Translations under genes and position numbers: made by a program
Notes under the pieces: generated by a model
The model's database searches: none
What the model was told of the DNA's origin: nothing
Seen by the model: the letters and a program-made list of their open reading frames with translations, nothing else
Part shown: positions 1 to 8,642 of the stretch, in pieces
Layout: every line of letters begins with the position of its first letter
Numbering within the stretch: position 1 is the stretch's first letter
Assembly: GCA_023265455.1 (NCBI GenBank)
Contig: JAHFTQ010000011.1
Location: 1 to 64,000 of the forward strand
DNA length: 64,000 nt
DNA from: Parachlamydiales bacterium
GTDB lineage: Bacteria; Chlamydiota; Chlamydiia; Chlamydiales; Rhabdochlamydiaceae
Direction of reading: 5' to 3'

Positions 1-655
1 TACGAGCCTTGATGGGGATCGGAGAGCCGTGAGTCTGCTGCCAGCTTTGCTGCAGCGCTAAAACCTCCATCTGATCCTCGGGAAGTAAAACCGGCCTAAA
101 CTGGGCTAATTTCTCTCGGGAATAGAGCTGAAAATACCCCTTTCCGATCTCGGCCGCAATGACTCCTTTCCAAGGGGCGTTATCCAAGACGAGAGCGATA
201 TCAGCCTCATCCCGCAGCACGGCTGCATAGGCATGATCAGGACGGCGGTGCTTGAAATCGATCTTTTCGATAGAAAGAAGCGCTGGCACAGCAATCTGCG
301 CAATCGCATGCGTTGTTACAAGCCGAAGGGAGATGTCGTCTTGGGGAATGGCAAGATCTTTGAGCTGCTTGATCCAATTCTCCAAGCGGGGCAGCAAAAG
401 CTGCCCTTGCAGCGTGAGCCTAAACTGCCGTTTTTCATGGAGACAAAGAGGAATGCCAAAAGCCGCTTCAACCCGTTGGATAGCAGTACTAGCGGCGCTT
501 TGACTCAAATGATGGAATTTCGCCGATTTGCCCAGATTTTTCATTAAAGCGGCCGTGATGAAAAGCTCGACATCCGCAATGCGAAGATTTTTTAAAGAAC
601 CCTCTATACTTTCTTGACGCTGCCATGCAGCTATTTTATCGAGAATTTCTTTCAT
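1..655 (-). CDS. LysR-type transcriptional regulator, C-terminus cut by window edge
   Basis: Translating the minus strand from the ATG at 655 gives an uninterrupted frame to base 1 (about 218 residues, no stop), so the gene runs off the left edge. Residues about 15-75 form a typical LysR winged helix-turn-helix: an initial helix with LRIADVELFITAA, a recognition-helix region with LSQSAASTAIQRVE, and a wing with RLTLQGQLLLPR. The rest begins the periplasmic-binding-protein-like effector domain. The regulator is divergent from the nucleotide transporter at 747 with only 91 bp between them, the usual arrangement for a LysR protein controlling its neighbour and itself. The effector and regulon cannot be read from the sequence. 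Confidence 0.85.
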   Translation of the reverse strand, partial: MKEILDKIAAWQRQESIEGSLKNLRIADVELFITAALMKNLGKSAKFHHLSQSAASTAIQRVEAAFGIPLCLHEKRQFRLTLQGQLLLPRLENWIKQLKDLAIPQDDISLRLVTTHAIAQIAVPALLSIEKIDFKHRRPDHAYAAVLRDEADIALVLDNAPWKGVIAAEIGKGYFQLYSREKLAQFRPVLLPEDQMEVLALQQSWQQTHGSPIPIKAR

Positions 656-746
656 CTGTTTTATCGATTTAAAATATCGAATATATCGGAAATACAAATA
701 AATAGCAAATAGTTTATGGTGAAATTACAACATTGGAGTCAATTTT
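656..746. promoter_or_regulatory. Divergent intergenic region, probable LysR operator/promoters
   Basis: These 91 AT-rich bases separate the start codons of a LysR regulator and a nucleotide transporter. They contain the repeated element ATATCGAATATATCGG with partial dyad symmetry, which could be an operator. A GGAG ribosome-binding site lies 8 bases before the transporter ATG. Operator function is inferred from the layout only. Confidence 0.45.
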
Positions 747-2153
747 ATGTCTAAAGATAGCGGTCTCTTATCGTTTTTTCAAACGATTTGCAGATTTAAT
801 TTCGGAACATTTGAACGAGAAGAGTTTAAAAAGTTCCTCAGAATGGGCCTGATCTTTGCCCTCATCATCGGAGTCTATTGGACGCTGCGACCCCTGAAAG
901 ATGCTGTTTTCATCCAGTTGGTCAGTAACCTTCAACTCCCCCTGGCTAAAACCGTTTCAGTTCTCACCTTGCTCCCGCTCGTCATGTTTTACACAAAGCT
1001 ATTGGAAAAGACCTCCCGTGAGAGAATGTTAGTGATCCTTCCTACGTTTTATGGGATCGCCGTTTTGGTCTTTAGTGTGTTGATGTTTTTTGTTCAAGCT
1101 CCTGCAGAGGAAATCGCCCAGAGCTCCTTTGCTTACCAGATGTTCGCAAAGACCTTGGGGTACGTATGGTATGTCTTTGTGGAAAGCTTTGGTTCTTTGG
1201 TGATCGCTCTCTTTTGGGCGTTCGCAACAGACACCACCGATCCTCTTTCAGCGAAAAAAGGCTTTCCACTGGTAGTAGCCATCGGACAAATGGGAGGGAT
1301 CGTCCTTCCCTATTCCCTCGGCGGACTTCCCCACAGGCTTGGTCTTACCACCGATGCTGTCACAGCAGCTTGTCTTGGCGGACTCATCCTCTTGATCTTG
1401 CCTCTTCTGAAATATTTTCTAAAGGCCACTCCTCCCCATCTGATGGCCACGTTTCATGGAAAAAATGAAAAGGCAGAAGAAAAAAAGCAAGAACCAGGAT
1501 TTTTAGAAGGTTTAAAACTCCTACTCTCACACCGGTATCTCATGGGAATTTTCGCTGTCAATTTTATCTACGAAGTTGTCGTCACCATCTTTGATTTTAA
1601 CTTCAAACTCGCAGCTAGCACACAGTTTTCAGGAGTGGCCCTTAGCCACTACTTAAGTCTCTATGCCTCAAGCGTGAACATCGTCGCCTTAGCGTGCTTA
1701 ATTTTAGGGATCAGCAATGTCACTCGGTTCCTCGGAATTGGAGTCGCATTAGGAGCGATGCCCATCATCGTAGGGCTTGCCCTTTTCGGGTTCTTAAGTC
1801 TCGATTCCTTAGCGTTCCTATTTGCCCTCATGGTCGGCTCAAAAGCGATCAACTATGCGTTGAATGGCCCTGCCTTAAAGCAGCTCTACATTCCCACTAC
1901 TCCAGATGTGAAGTTCAAGGCCCAAGCCTGGATCGAAACCTTCGGATCTCGCACCTCTAAGCAAGCAGGGTCAGTTTTCAATATCTCACTGGCCCCCCTG
2001 CAAAAAGCCCTCGGGGCTGTTGCAGGCAGAGCCCGCTATCTCATGCTAAGCGGCGCTATCTGTTTCCCCCTCCTAGCTCTATGGCTTGTCATTGCCATCT
2101 ACTTAGGCAGATCTTTCCGCAAAGCCGTCAAGGAGAAGTCAGTGATTTGTTAA
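747..2153 (+). CDS. ATP/ADP translocase family nucleotide transporter (TLC/NTT)
   Basis: The 468-residue protein has about 11-12 hydrophobic segments from residue 30 to the C-terminus and the family signature near the first membrane helix (GVYWTLRPLKDAVF). Transporters of this family (PF03219) let obligate intracellular bacteria exchange ATP for ADP with the host cytosol or import nucleotides. It is somewhat shorter than the classical chlamydial ATP/ADP exchangers (about 510-530 residues), so substrate (ATP/ADP exchange or net NTP import) cannot be assigned from sequence. A clear GGAG precedes the start. It overlaps by 15 bases, tail to tail, with the downstream minus-strand gene. This gene is the strongest single indication of an energy-parasitic intracellular lifestyle. 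Confidence 0.92.
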   Translation: MSKDSGLLSFFQTICRFNFGTFEREEFKKFLRMGLIFALIIGVYWTLRPLKDAVFIQLVSNLQLPLAKTVSVLTLLPLVMFYTKLLEKTSRERMLVILPTFYGIAVLVFSVLMFFVQAPAEEIAQSSFAYQMFAKTLGYVWYVFVESFGSLVIALFWAFATDTTDPLSAKKGFPLVVAIGQMGGIVLPYSLGGLPHRLGLTTDAVTAACLGGLILLILPLLKYFLKATPPHLMATFHGKNEKAEEKKQEPGFLEGLKLLLSHRYLMGIFAVNFIYEVVVTIFDFNFKLAASTQFSGVALSHYLSLYASSVNIVALACLILGISNVTRFLGIGVALGAMPIIVGLALFGFLSLDSLAFLFALMVGSKAINYALNGPALKQLYIPTTPDVKFKAQAWIETFGSRTSKQAGSVFNISLAPLQKALGAVAGRARYLMLSGAICFPLLALWLVIAIYLGRSFRKAVKEKSVIC

Positions 2154-3821
2154 TTTGTGCTGAATCAGGACCTTTTTACCATCGAAGGCAAAGCCCATGC
2201 ACATGATACGCTTGACGCCGCGATCTAAAAGTTCCTGGGCGTATTGCTTGTCTTCGATTTGTTTGAGAGCAGAAGCTGCTGTGATTTCAAGATCGGTCTT
2301 TTTAAACGGGTCATTTTTTTTGAACTCCATAATCACAGCAAGATCTTGAGGATTTTTAGGAATCAGCATCACATCATATCTGCCTAGGCCGCTTTCTCGG
2401 TTGGATTTAACTTCGTATTGATCTTTAAGTCCAATGAGTATCCCTAAAATAAAAGCATGATAAATTTTCTCAGACTCTTCAGCTGGCACGTCGAAAACAC
2501 TCACAGACGAGATCATAAATTCCTTAAAAATCGTGGAAAAAGTGTCGATATCGCCTGTAATCAAGCTATTGAGAAGCATCCGGTATCTCGGTTCCTTAAT
2601 ACTCGATTTAAACCAGTCTAAGATCATGGATCTGTATAGTTCAGAAACTTCCGTATTTGGGATGCGGAGCAGACAGGGGGTACCGTAGGATGGAGTCGCA
2701 TCGATGGTTAAATAGCCACTGAAGAGTAGCAGCGCCCACATCGTATCGGGATTTTTTTCAAGATCAGGAAATACAATACCTTCTTCGATTGTTTTTTCAA
2801 TAACTCCGCCCCTGAGGAGTTCTTCAACATCAGCTTTTAAATCTTCCGTTCCTTTCGTAATGAGTTGCTTCATCAAAGCATTGTCGCTCGTATTTACCCA
2901 ATAAGGTGATAAGGCCCCTTTTTTGTAAATGCAGTTTAAAACAGACCACGGATTGTACAGTCCAGCACACGACCCAATACGATAACCGTTATACCATTTT
3001 TTTATCTGAGGAAGCTGATCGGCAAGGTCATAATCTTCTAAAAGCTCTTTAACTTCCGATTCCAATAGCCCAAATTTATCCTGAAACTCTTCATTCAGGA
3101 TTGTAAAAGTGGTGACATTATTTAATCCCGAGAAAATACTCTCTTTGGCAATGCGCAAGATCCCCGTCACCACACCCCGTTCAAGGTGACGGCTGTCTTT
3201 GAGACATCCTGATAATAAATTGCGTAAAAATTCGATTAACTGTTCATAGTATTTCCCAACATACGCTGCGTGCGCTGGGGTATCGTATTCGTCAATCAAA
3301 AGAATAATCTGCTTTTGATGGTAATGATGCAGCCATTTTGTCAAAAAACGGAGACTTTGTTCACATAGGGTTTGGCTACCACTTTTCCGAAGAATCGCAT
3401 GGTAAGATTCCTTTTCTTCTTTGCTTAAGGTATCGCCCTCCAAAAGATATCGATGCCTCTCAAATTCTTCAGAAAGCAGAATCTGGAAATGCTCAAGCGC
3501 TTTTTCCCATGAAGAGTGCTTCACATCTTTAAATGTCAAAAACACCACTGGAAATTGCCCCTGCAGGGCCCTGCACTGCTCTTTTTTCCAAATCTTCAGA
3601 TCTTTAAATAGATAGCTGGTATCTTCTTCGGCTTTCTCAAAAAAATATCTTAACATAGACAGATTCAGGGTCTTACCAAAACGACGTAAACGGGGGATGA
3701 GGGCAACCTCCGTCCCTTTCTCGAGAATTTCTTGAACCAAAAGAGTCTTATCAACGTAGGCATAGCCTCCATCAATTAATTTTTTAAAATCGCTAACTCC
3801 AATCGGAAGTGGTTTTTTCAT
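2139..3821 (-). CDS. AAA-ATPase-like protein with C-terminal PD-(D/E)XK-type domain (DUF1703)
   Basis: The frame extends to 3881, but the ATG at 3821 starts the conserved sequence (MKKPLPIGVSDFKKLI) and has an AGAG ribosome-binding site, so I choose it (560 residues). The N-terminal half has the family motif YVDKTLLVQEIL followed by the P-loop-like RLRRFGKTLNLSML, as in AAA-ATPase_like proteins (PF09820). The C-terminal part (GRYDVMLIPKNPQDLAVIMEFKK) matches the DUF1703 nuclease-fold domain, with the acidic and lysine residues of a PD-(D/E)XK core. Such proteins are abundant and often multicopy in amoeba symbionts and Bacteroidetes. Their substrate is unknown. The gene is convergent with the nucleotide transporter and overlaps its 3' end. 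Confidence 0.85.
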   Translation of the reverse strand: MKKPLPIGVSDFKKLIDGGYAYVDKTLLVQEILEKGTEVALIPRLRRFGKTLNLSMLRYFFEKAEEDTSYLFKDLKIWKKEQCRALQGQFPVVFLTFKDVKHSSWEKALEHFQILLSEEFERHRYLLEGDTLSKEEKESYHAILRKSGSQTLCEQSLRFLTKWLHHYHQKQIILLIDEYDTPAHAAYVGKYYEQLIEFLRNLLSGCLKDSRHLERGVVTGILRIAKESIFSGLNNVTTFTILNEEFQDKFGLLESEVKELLEDYDLADQLPQIKKWYNGYRIGSCAGLYNPWSVLNCIYKKGALSPYWVNTSDNALMKQLITKGTEDLKADVEELLRGGVIEKTIEEGIVFPDLEKNPDTMWALLLFSGYLTIDATPSYGTPCLLRIPNTEVSELYRSMILDWFKSSIKEPRYRMLLNSLITGDIDTFSTIFKEFMISSVSVFDVPAEESEKIYHAFILGILIGLKDQYEVKSNRESGLGRYDVMLIPKNPQDLAVIMEFKKNDPFKKTDLEITAASALKQIEDKQYAQELLDRGVKRIMCMGFAFDGKKVLIQHKLTNH

Positions 3822-3932
3822 AAATATCTCTTTAGGAAGCAGTATAGTCGATTCGTGGTAAAAATGGAATTGAGAATTCAAGTTGGCCTTTTATTATCCT
3901 TTAGCAGATAATCACTCCCCATAGAGACTGGT

Positions 3933-4502
3933 ATGCTAAATTTCCTTGAACAGCTTCGACATTTGTTCAGCCAAGATCCCTTCTTTTGGGGATGTGCACT
4001 CGGTGGCACTGTCCTTTTTGCCATTCAGTTTTTGCTAAGCCTGATCGACACCGATTTTGATGAGGGAGATCATGGCGACCAAGATTTTCAATGGTTCTCT
4101 AAGCAAGCGATCACAGGTTTTGTGATGATGCTAGGCTGGGCAGGATTGACCTGCAAGCGAGAATTTGCGCTTTCAGGATTGCTATCAGGAACTATCGCAG
4201 CAGGAGTAGGCCTTTGTGCTTTCTTTGTCACAGGATTGATTTTTAGGCTGGCAAAAAAACTGACGAGTCCCGGAACTGTCTTTAAAATTGAGGATGCCTT
4301 GGGAAAAGAAGCGATGGTTTACCATCGCATTCCTCAAAAAGGGACAGGAAAAGTCTCAGTGATCTTGCAAGATCACACGCATGAACTGGACGCTACATCG
4401 GGAATCGAGGAAGACATCGCATCTTTTACTCAGGTGCAAATTATAACAATTGAGGACGACAAGACCGTTCGCGTCGTCCCCATCAAACAGGCAAATAGGT
4501 GA
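3933..4502 (+). CDS. NfeD-like membrane protein with OB-fold domain, flotillin partner
   Basis: This 189-residue protein has three hydrophobic segments (about residues 17-37, 58-75 and 80-108) and a C-terminal soluble beta-rich region (about 120-185) that ends with VRVVPI, typical of the OB-fold of NfeD/YqiJ-type proteins. It lies three bases upstream of an SPFH/flotillin gene; NfeD-like and flotillin-like proteins are established operon partners involved in membrane microdomain organisation. The assignment rests on topology plus this context. A short acidic loop (DFDEGDHGDQD) separates the first two membrane segments. Confidence 0.75.
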   Translation: MLNFLEQLRHLFSQDPFFWGCALGGTVLFAIQFLLSLIDTDFDEGDHGDQDFQWFSKQAITGFVMMLGWAGLTCKREFALSGLLSGTIAAGVGLCAFFVTGLIFRLAKKLTSPGTVFKIEDALGKEAMVYHRIPQKGTGKVSVILQDHTHELDATSGIEEDIASFTQVQIITIEDDKTVRVVPIKQANR

Positions 4503-4505
4503 ATT

Positions 4506-5852
4506 ATGGACTCATTTTTAAGCACATCCGTGATGGTATTTTTGCTCCTCATTTTTTCAACTCTCTTGTTCTTAGCAAGGCTCTACCGCAGATGTCCTTC
4601 CAACAAAGTCCTTGCCGTCTACGGCCGTGTCGGTGGAAATAAAACCGTTCAGTGTTACCACGGCGGTGGAACGTTTGTGTGGCCTTTGATTCAAGGATAT
4701 GCATTTTTAGACCTCACACCCCGAACTATTCATATTCCCCTCAAAGGAGCCCTGTCTCACCAAAATATCCGAGTGAACGTCCCCAGTACATTCACAGTCG
4801 CTGTCGGGCTCACTCCCGATGTCATGATCAATGCAGCGGTTCGTATGCTCGATCTCGACCAACGCAGCATTGAGTTAATGGCCACTGAGATCATCATTGG
4901 ACAACTCCGCCTGACCGTAGCATCGCTCAGGATTGAGGAGATCAACCAAGACCGAGAAAGATTCCTCGACTCGATCAAGAAAAATATTGAGCCTGAGCTC
5001 CACAAAATTGGACTCACCCTTTTGAACGTCAATATCACCGACATCACCGATGAATCCGAATATATCGAAAGCATCGGAAAAAAAGCCTCTGCAACAGCTG
5101 TCAACCAAGCCAAAGTCGATGTCGCTGACCAAGAAAAACAAGGCGATATTGGAAAAGCTCTTGCTGAAAGAGATCGTAGAGTCTCCGTCGCCTCTTTCAA
5201 TGCCGAAGCGGTCAAAGGGGAAAACGATTCTAGAGCCGCCATTGCCTTGACAAACGCGACACTGGCTGAAAGAGAAGCTGAAGCTGCCCAGCGCAGCGAG
5301 GTGGCTAAACAGCAAGCTCAAGCTGAAATCCAAAAGGCAAGGGCCCTTGCTCAAACCGAGTTATTAGCAGCTGAACAAATCGTGCCTCAAGAGATCCAAA
5401 AGAAAAAGATCCAAATCGAAGCAGAAGCCGAAGCCCAACGTAAAATCTTGACTGCCAAAGGTGAAGCCGAAGCAATCTTGACCATCCGGCAAGCCGAAGC
5501 TGAAGGGATTCAGAAGATGCTTGATGCCAAAGCCAAAGGGTATAAAGCCCTCGTCGAGGCCTGCAGCGACGATGCCCAAAGCGCCTCGACCATGCTCCTC
5601 ATCGAAAAACTCGAAGAGATTGTTAAAGTGCAAGCAGAAGCCATCAAAAACATCAAAATCGATAAGATCACAGTCTGGGATAGCGGAAGCAAAGAAGATG
5701 GCAAAGGCTCTTCAACTTCTAACTTTATCAGCCAGTTCGTGAAATCGCTACCAGCTCTCCACGATATCGCGGGGATGGCAGGATTAGAGATGCCTCAATA
5801 CTTAGGCAAAATGGCTGAAAAAGAGCCCGTTGTTGAAGAGGCCCTCCGATGA
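4506..5852 (+). CDS. Flotillin/SPFH (band 7) membrane-scaffold protein
   Basis: The 448-residue protein has one N-terminal membrane helix (about residues 8-25), a band 7/SPFH domain (about 35-190) and a long alanine- and glutamate-rich coiled coil (about 190-350) with repeated AEAEAQ-type heptads, the layout of flotillins such as FloA/YqiK. Flotillins oligomerise on the membrane and organise detergent-resistant microdomains. The NfeD-like partner is immediately upstream and a periplasmic amidohydrolase gene overlaps the 3' end by four bases (ATGA), so the three probably form one transcript. Confidence 0.9.
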   Translation: MDSFLSTSVMVFLLLIFSTLLFLARLYRRCPSNKVLAVYGRVGGNKTVQCYHGGGTFVWPLIQGYAFLDLTPRTIHIPLKGALSHQNIRVNVPSTFTVAVGLTPDVMINAAVRMLDLDQRSIELMATEIIIGQLRLTVASLRIEEINQDRERFLDSIKKNIEPELHKIGLTLLNVNITDITDESEYIESIGKKASATAVNQAKVDVADQEKQGDIGKALAERDRRVSVASFNAEAVKGENDSRAAIALTNATLAEREAEAAQRSEVAKQQAQAEIQKARALAQTELLAAEQIVPQEIQKKKIQIEAEAEAQRKILTAKGEAEAILTIRQAEAEGIQKMLDAKAKGYKALVEACSDDAQSASTMLLIEKLEEIVKVQAEAIKNIKIDKITVWDSGSKEDGKGSSTSNFISQFVKSLPALHDIAGMAGLEMPQYLGKMAEKEPVVEEALR

Positions 5853-6958
5853 GATGGATTTGGATCTTGATTGCAGCCTGTGCTCTGCAAAGAGCCGACG
5901 CCTGCACAGCATTTCAACTTAAGACAGAAGATAATGCCTGGATCTATGGCCGTTCTTTGGAATTTTCATTCCGTTTGAACTCTAACCTTCTCATTGTCCC
6001 CCAAAACACCGCTTACACCGGGACAGCCCCTGAAGGAAAAGGGCTTCAATGGCAGACGCGTTACGGCTTTGTCGGCATGAACCAAAGCCTTTCTCCGACC
6101 TATGTCTCAGACGGCATGAATGAACAAGGCTTGATTGTAGGTGCTTTGTATCTTCCTGGATTTGCTCAATATGAAAATCGTGATCCTTCCCAACAGTCCC
6201 GCACTTTAGGAATCTGGGAACTGCCCGCTTTTCTCTTAGGAACCTGCTCGACTGTCGCTGAAGTCAAAACCGCACTGACAACCGTGCTGGTCGCCCAAGA
6301 GCCGATTCCACAAATGGGAAATTTTGTCATCCCACTTCACCTCTATATCGCTGATAAAACAGGCGCTGTGGTTATCGTCGAGTACATCAAAGGAAAACGC
6401 ATCATCACCGATAATCCCCTGGGCGTGCTGACGAATTCCCCTTCTTTTGACTGGCATCTGACAAACCTCACCAACTACATCAATCTCTCTCCCTATAACG
6501 TCTCTCCTCTCATGCTCAGTGCATTGAAAGTCTCAGCTTTAGGCGCAGGAACGGGCCTGCTCGGCCTTCCAGGAGATTATACCCCCGCGTCTCGCTTTGT
6601 AAGAGTCGCTTTATTTTCCAACTGGGCTACAACTCCTCCAGACGCACTAGGTGGAGTTAAAACCGCTTTCCACATTTTGAATACCTTCGACATCTTTGAT
6701 GGGATCATACTCCCTAGAAAAGACAACTCTCCTCCTGCTAATATAGGCCTACCCATTGCAGGTGACATCACCGAATGGGTGATTGTCCATGACAGAACCA
6801 ACCTGAAAACCTATTTTCGCACCTATGAAGGACTCGACATCCAAATGGTCGATCTGAAAAAGATCGACTTTTCCAAGGAGGGCCTGCGGCACATTCCCCT
6901 CAGCAAAAAGCTCGACATCAAGGATGTCACCCAGAGCGCTCAGTCCTTTAAAAACTAA
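5849..6958 (+). CDS. Exported linear amide C-N hydrolase (choloylglycine/penicillin V acylase family)
   Basis: The 369-residue protein starts with a signal peptide ending at ADA, and the next residue is Cys19 (CTAFQLKT), the expected N-terminal nucleophile of choloylglycine-hydrolase-family Ntn enzymes after cleavage. Downstream are the family elements GRSLEF (Arg35), SDGMNEQGL and LTNSPSFDWH. Relatives hydrolyse bile-salt conjugates, penicillin V or N-acyl homoserine lactones; the substrate here is unknown. Because signal cleavage itself would expose the nucleophile, maturation and export are linked. The start overlaps the flotillin stop (ATGA), suggesting translational coupling. Confidence 0.87.
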   Translation: MRWIWILIAACALQRADACTAFQLKTEDNAWIYGRSLEFSFRLNSNLLIVPQNTAYTGTAPEGKGLQWQTRYGFVGMNQSLSPTYVSDGMNEQGLIVGALYLPGFAQYENRDPSQQSRTLGIWELPAFLLGTCSTVAEVKTALTTVLVAQEPIPQMGNFVIPLHLYIADKTGAVVIVEYIKGKRIITDNPLGVLTNSPSFDWHLTNLTNYINLSPYNVSPLMLSALKVSALGAGTGLLGLPGDYTPASRFVRVALFSNWATTPPDALGGVKTAFHILNTFDIFDGIILPRKDNSPPANIGLPIAGDITEWVIVHDRTNLKTYFRTYEGLDIQMVDLKKIDFSKEGLRHIPLSKKLDIKDVTQSAQSFKN

Positions 6959-7006
6959 GGACGAATAATCTTTCCGTATGGTACTTGTTAGGAATAAGCA
7001 GGTGCT

Positions 7007-7270
7007 ATGCGGATTTTTCATATCTTTATCTATCTAATTCTATTAGGGTTATGCAATACCACGACCGCCGATACGCCTCCTTCTACAGTCTACACAGAAG
7101 AAGAGCCCCCCATAGTTTGGACCGGTCCTGGGTGGTATTATGGTGTCTGGTTCGACAATGAAGTGGAATATGACGACTGGTACCATCATCACGACAATCA
7201 CGATAAAGAACACACTAAGAATCCTGTGGAATATCCTCATAAGCAATTGATTTTAAAGGAGAAACAATGA
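7007..7270 (+). CDS. Small secreted protein with GPGWYYGVWF motif (tandem copy 1)
   Basis: An 87-residue protein with a signal peptide (about 1-22) followed by an acidic segment and the motif PPIVWTGPGWYYGVWFD. The tail contains YHHHDNHDKEH, a possible metal-binding stretch. The function is not recognised. The next gene is a diverged duplicate and overlaps its stop codon by four bases. Chlamydiae-like and other amoeba-associated bacteria often have small exported proteins with such Gly-Pro-Gly-Trp-Tyr motifs, but I cannot name a family. Confidence 0.7.
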   Translation: MRIFHIFIYLILLGLCNTTTADTPPSTVYTEEEPPIVWTGPGWYYGVWFDNEVEYDDWYHHHDNHDKEHTKNPVEYPHKQLILKEKQ

Positions 7271-7563
7271 ACTTTTATAAAACATCTATCTTATTAATTC
7301 TATGTGGGTTGTGCAGTTCCGTCTCTGGTAACGAGGTGAGCGTTGCAGAAGATCAGCCCCCTGTGGCTTGGATAGGCCCGGGCTACTATCACGATGCCTG
7401 GTTCGACACCGAGGAAGATTATAATAATTACTTGTCGCGTAGCAACCATGACCGTCATGACGATAAGCATCACCATGATCGACATAAAGACCATCACAAG
7501 GATAAAAAGAAAGATCATCATAAAGACAAAAAAAAGCATCACGACAAGAAACGTCATAAATAA
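7267..7563 (+). CDS. Small secreted protein with GPGYYHDAWF motif and His/Lys/Asp-rich tail (tandem copy 2)
   Basis: This 98-residue paralogue of the upstream gene shares the signal peptide and the aligned core (P-P-V-A-W-I-G-P-G-Y-Y...W-F-D-x-E-x-x-Y). Its C-terminal half is a striking low-complexity tail of His, Lys and Asp in HHDRHKDHHKDKK-type repeats, with about 18 histidines in the last 38 residues. Such tails bind divalent metals in other proteins, so periplasmic metal buffering is a reasonable guess but is not shown. A GGAG lies before the ATG within the upstream gene's end. The antisense open frame across the tail is a shadow. Confidence 0.7.
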   Translation: MNFYKTSILLILCGLCSSVSGNEVSVAEDQPPVAWIGPGYYHDAWFDTEEDYNNYLSRSNHDRHDDKHHHDRHKDHHKDKKKDHHKDKKKHHDKKRHK

Positions 7564-7712
7564 AATTTTAGCTATAGAAATCGAATGCGTTAGGCTTAGA
7601 AAACTGCATAAACATTATTTTAAACTATTAATACACATAAAAAATATTGAATAATAAACACTAGTTTAGTAAACTATTAATACAAACTTAAAATAAATGA
7701 GGAACTAACGCC

Positions 7713-8642
7713 ATGTCAGGAATATTACTAGATAGGCTTTCAGGTAGTATGTTTAATGTTTTTTCTAAAACCAAAGCTATCTCCCCCAGTGTATTGACAG
7801 ATTTTCTTCCCTCCGCTCCTACTATGACAGCATTAGCCCAACGAGCGGTGACAAATACTTACTCCATTGTCACAACTGATCAAATATCTAATCGGACAAA
7901 AGTTGAAGTTCTTGCAGTGGGTGGCCTACTGATCCCACGCCTTTTCACTGTTGGCCCCGTTTTTGGAGCAGTGACAATTTTAGGCTTCATTGTTTATAAA
8001 TTGGGACAATTCTTAGCAGGAAAAGTTTCTTTACAGGGCATCTTAAACTTTCTAAACGCTGTGAAGAAAATGTCAGAAACCACCTCCAAAAATGAAACAC
8101 CCCGAATTGAGGAAGTCGTTGAAGAAACGCCTGATACCGACACAACAGCACAGGCTGTGAATAATACATCTCAACCTATTCCTCAGTCTCCGACAAAGGA
8201 AGAATTTTCCGTTGAAAATTTTACCAAGTTTGAAGACAAAGAAAACATGGTAAAAGAATTTGAATCTCAAAATAACAATGGATCGATGCCAACAGAAAAG
8301 AAATGGAGTGACCAATACGTCCAAGCTGAATCTACTCCCGTAACGGAATCAGGTTGGGTTAAGCAATTCGTTACTACTACAACTTCACCTCAAGCCTCTG
8401 TTATGGTAGAGCAATTCATTGCGGGACAAGCTCTGGCGGATGAATTTGTAGCTCTGGACAGCAACCCTGCCCTGCGACGCATTCAGGTCATCCAATCTCA
8501 GACAAAAACTCAAGAGAAGACTGAAAAGGTGAAAGAGCAGAAGACGGCTGAAAAGCAACTCATTAGCAAAGAAAATGCCAAAAAACTCTATCTCCAGTTT
8601 CTAGCACAGCAACAAGCAAAGCGCGGCAAAGCCAAGCTTTAA
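7713..8642 (+). CDS. Inc-like membrane protein with repeated W/M/L-x-x-(E/Q)-(F/Y) motifs resembling PEX5
   Basis: The 309-residue protein has no cleavable signal. A bilobed hydrophobic region (about residues 66-103) resembles the membrane hairpin of chlamydial Inc proteins. The hydrophilic C-terminal part contains five short motifs in 67 residues: MVKEF (179-183), WSDQY (198-202), WVKQF (215-219), MVEQF (231-235) and LADEF (241-245). These match the W-x-x-x-F/Y and LVAEF-type elements with which the peroxisomal receptor PEX5 binds PEX14. The last 60 residues are Lys/Gln/Glu-rich and helical. No enzyme domain is recognised. The 150 bp before it are AT-rich and contain no gene. The 3' end overlaps the convergent EmrB gene by four bases. 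Confidence 0.75.
   Translation: MSGILLDRLSGSMFNVFSKTKAISPSVLTDFLPSAPTMTALAQRAVTNTYSIVTTDQISNRTKVEVLAVGGLLIPRLFTVGPVFGAVTILGFIVYKLGQFLAGKVSLQGILNFLNAVKKMSETTSKNETPRIEEVVEETPDTDTTAQAVNNTSQPIPQSPTKEEFSVENFTKFEDKENMVKEFESQNNNGSMPTEKKWSDQYVQAESTPVTESGWVKQFVTTTTSPQASVMVEQFIAGQALADEFVALDSNPALRRIQVIQSQTKTQEKTEKVKEQKTAEKQLISKENAKKLYLQFLAQQQAKRGKAKL

Noticed and set aside
106..547. Short frames on both strands at the left edge
   Set aside because: The minus-strand LysR gene running through 1-655 explains the region; these are other frames of it.
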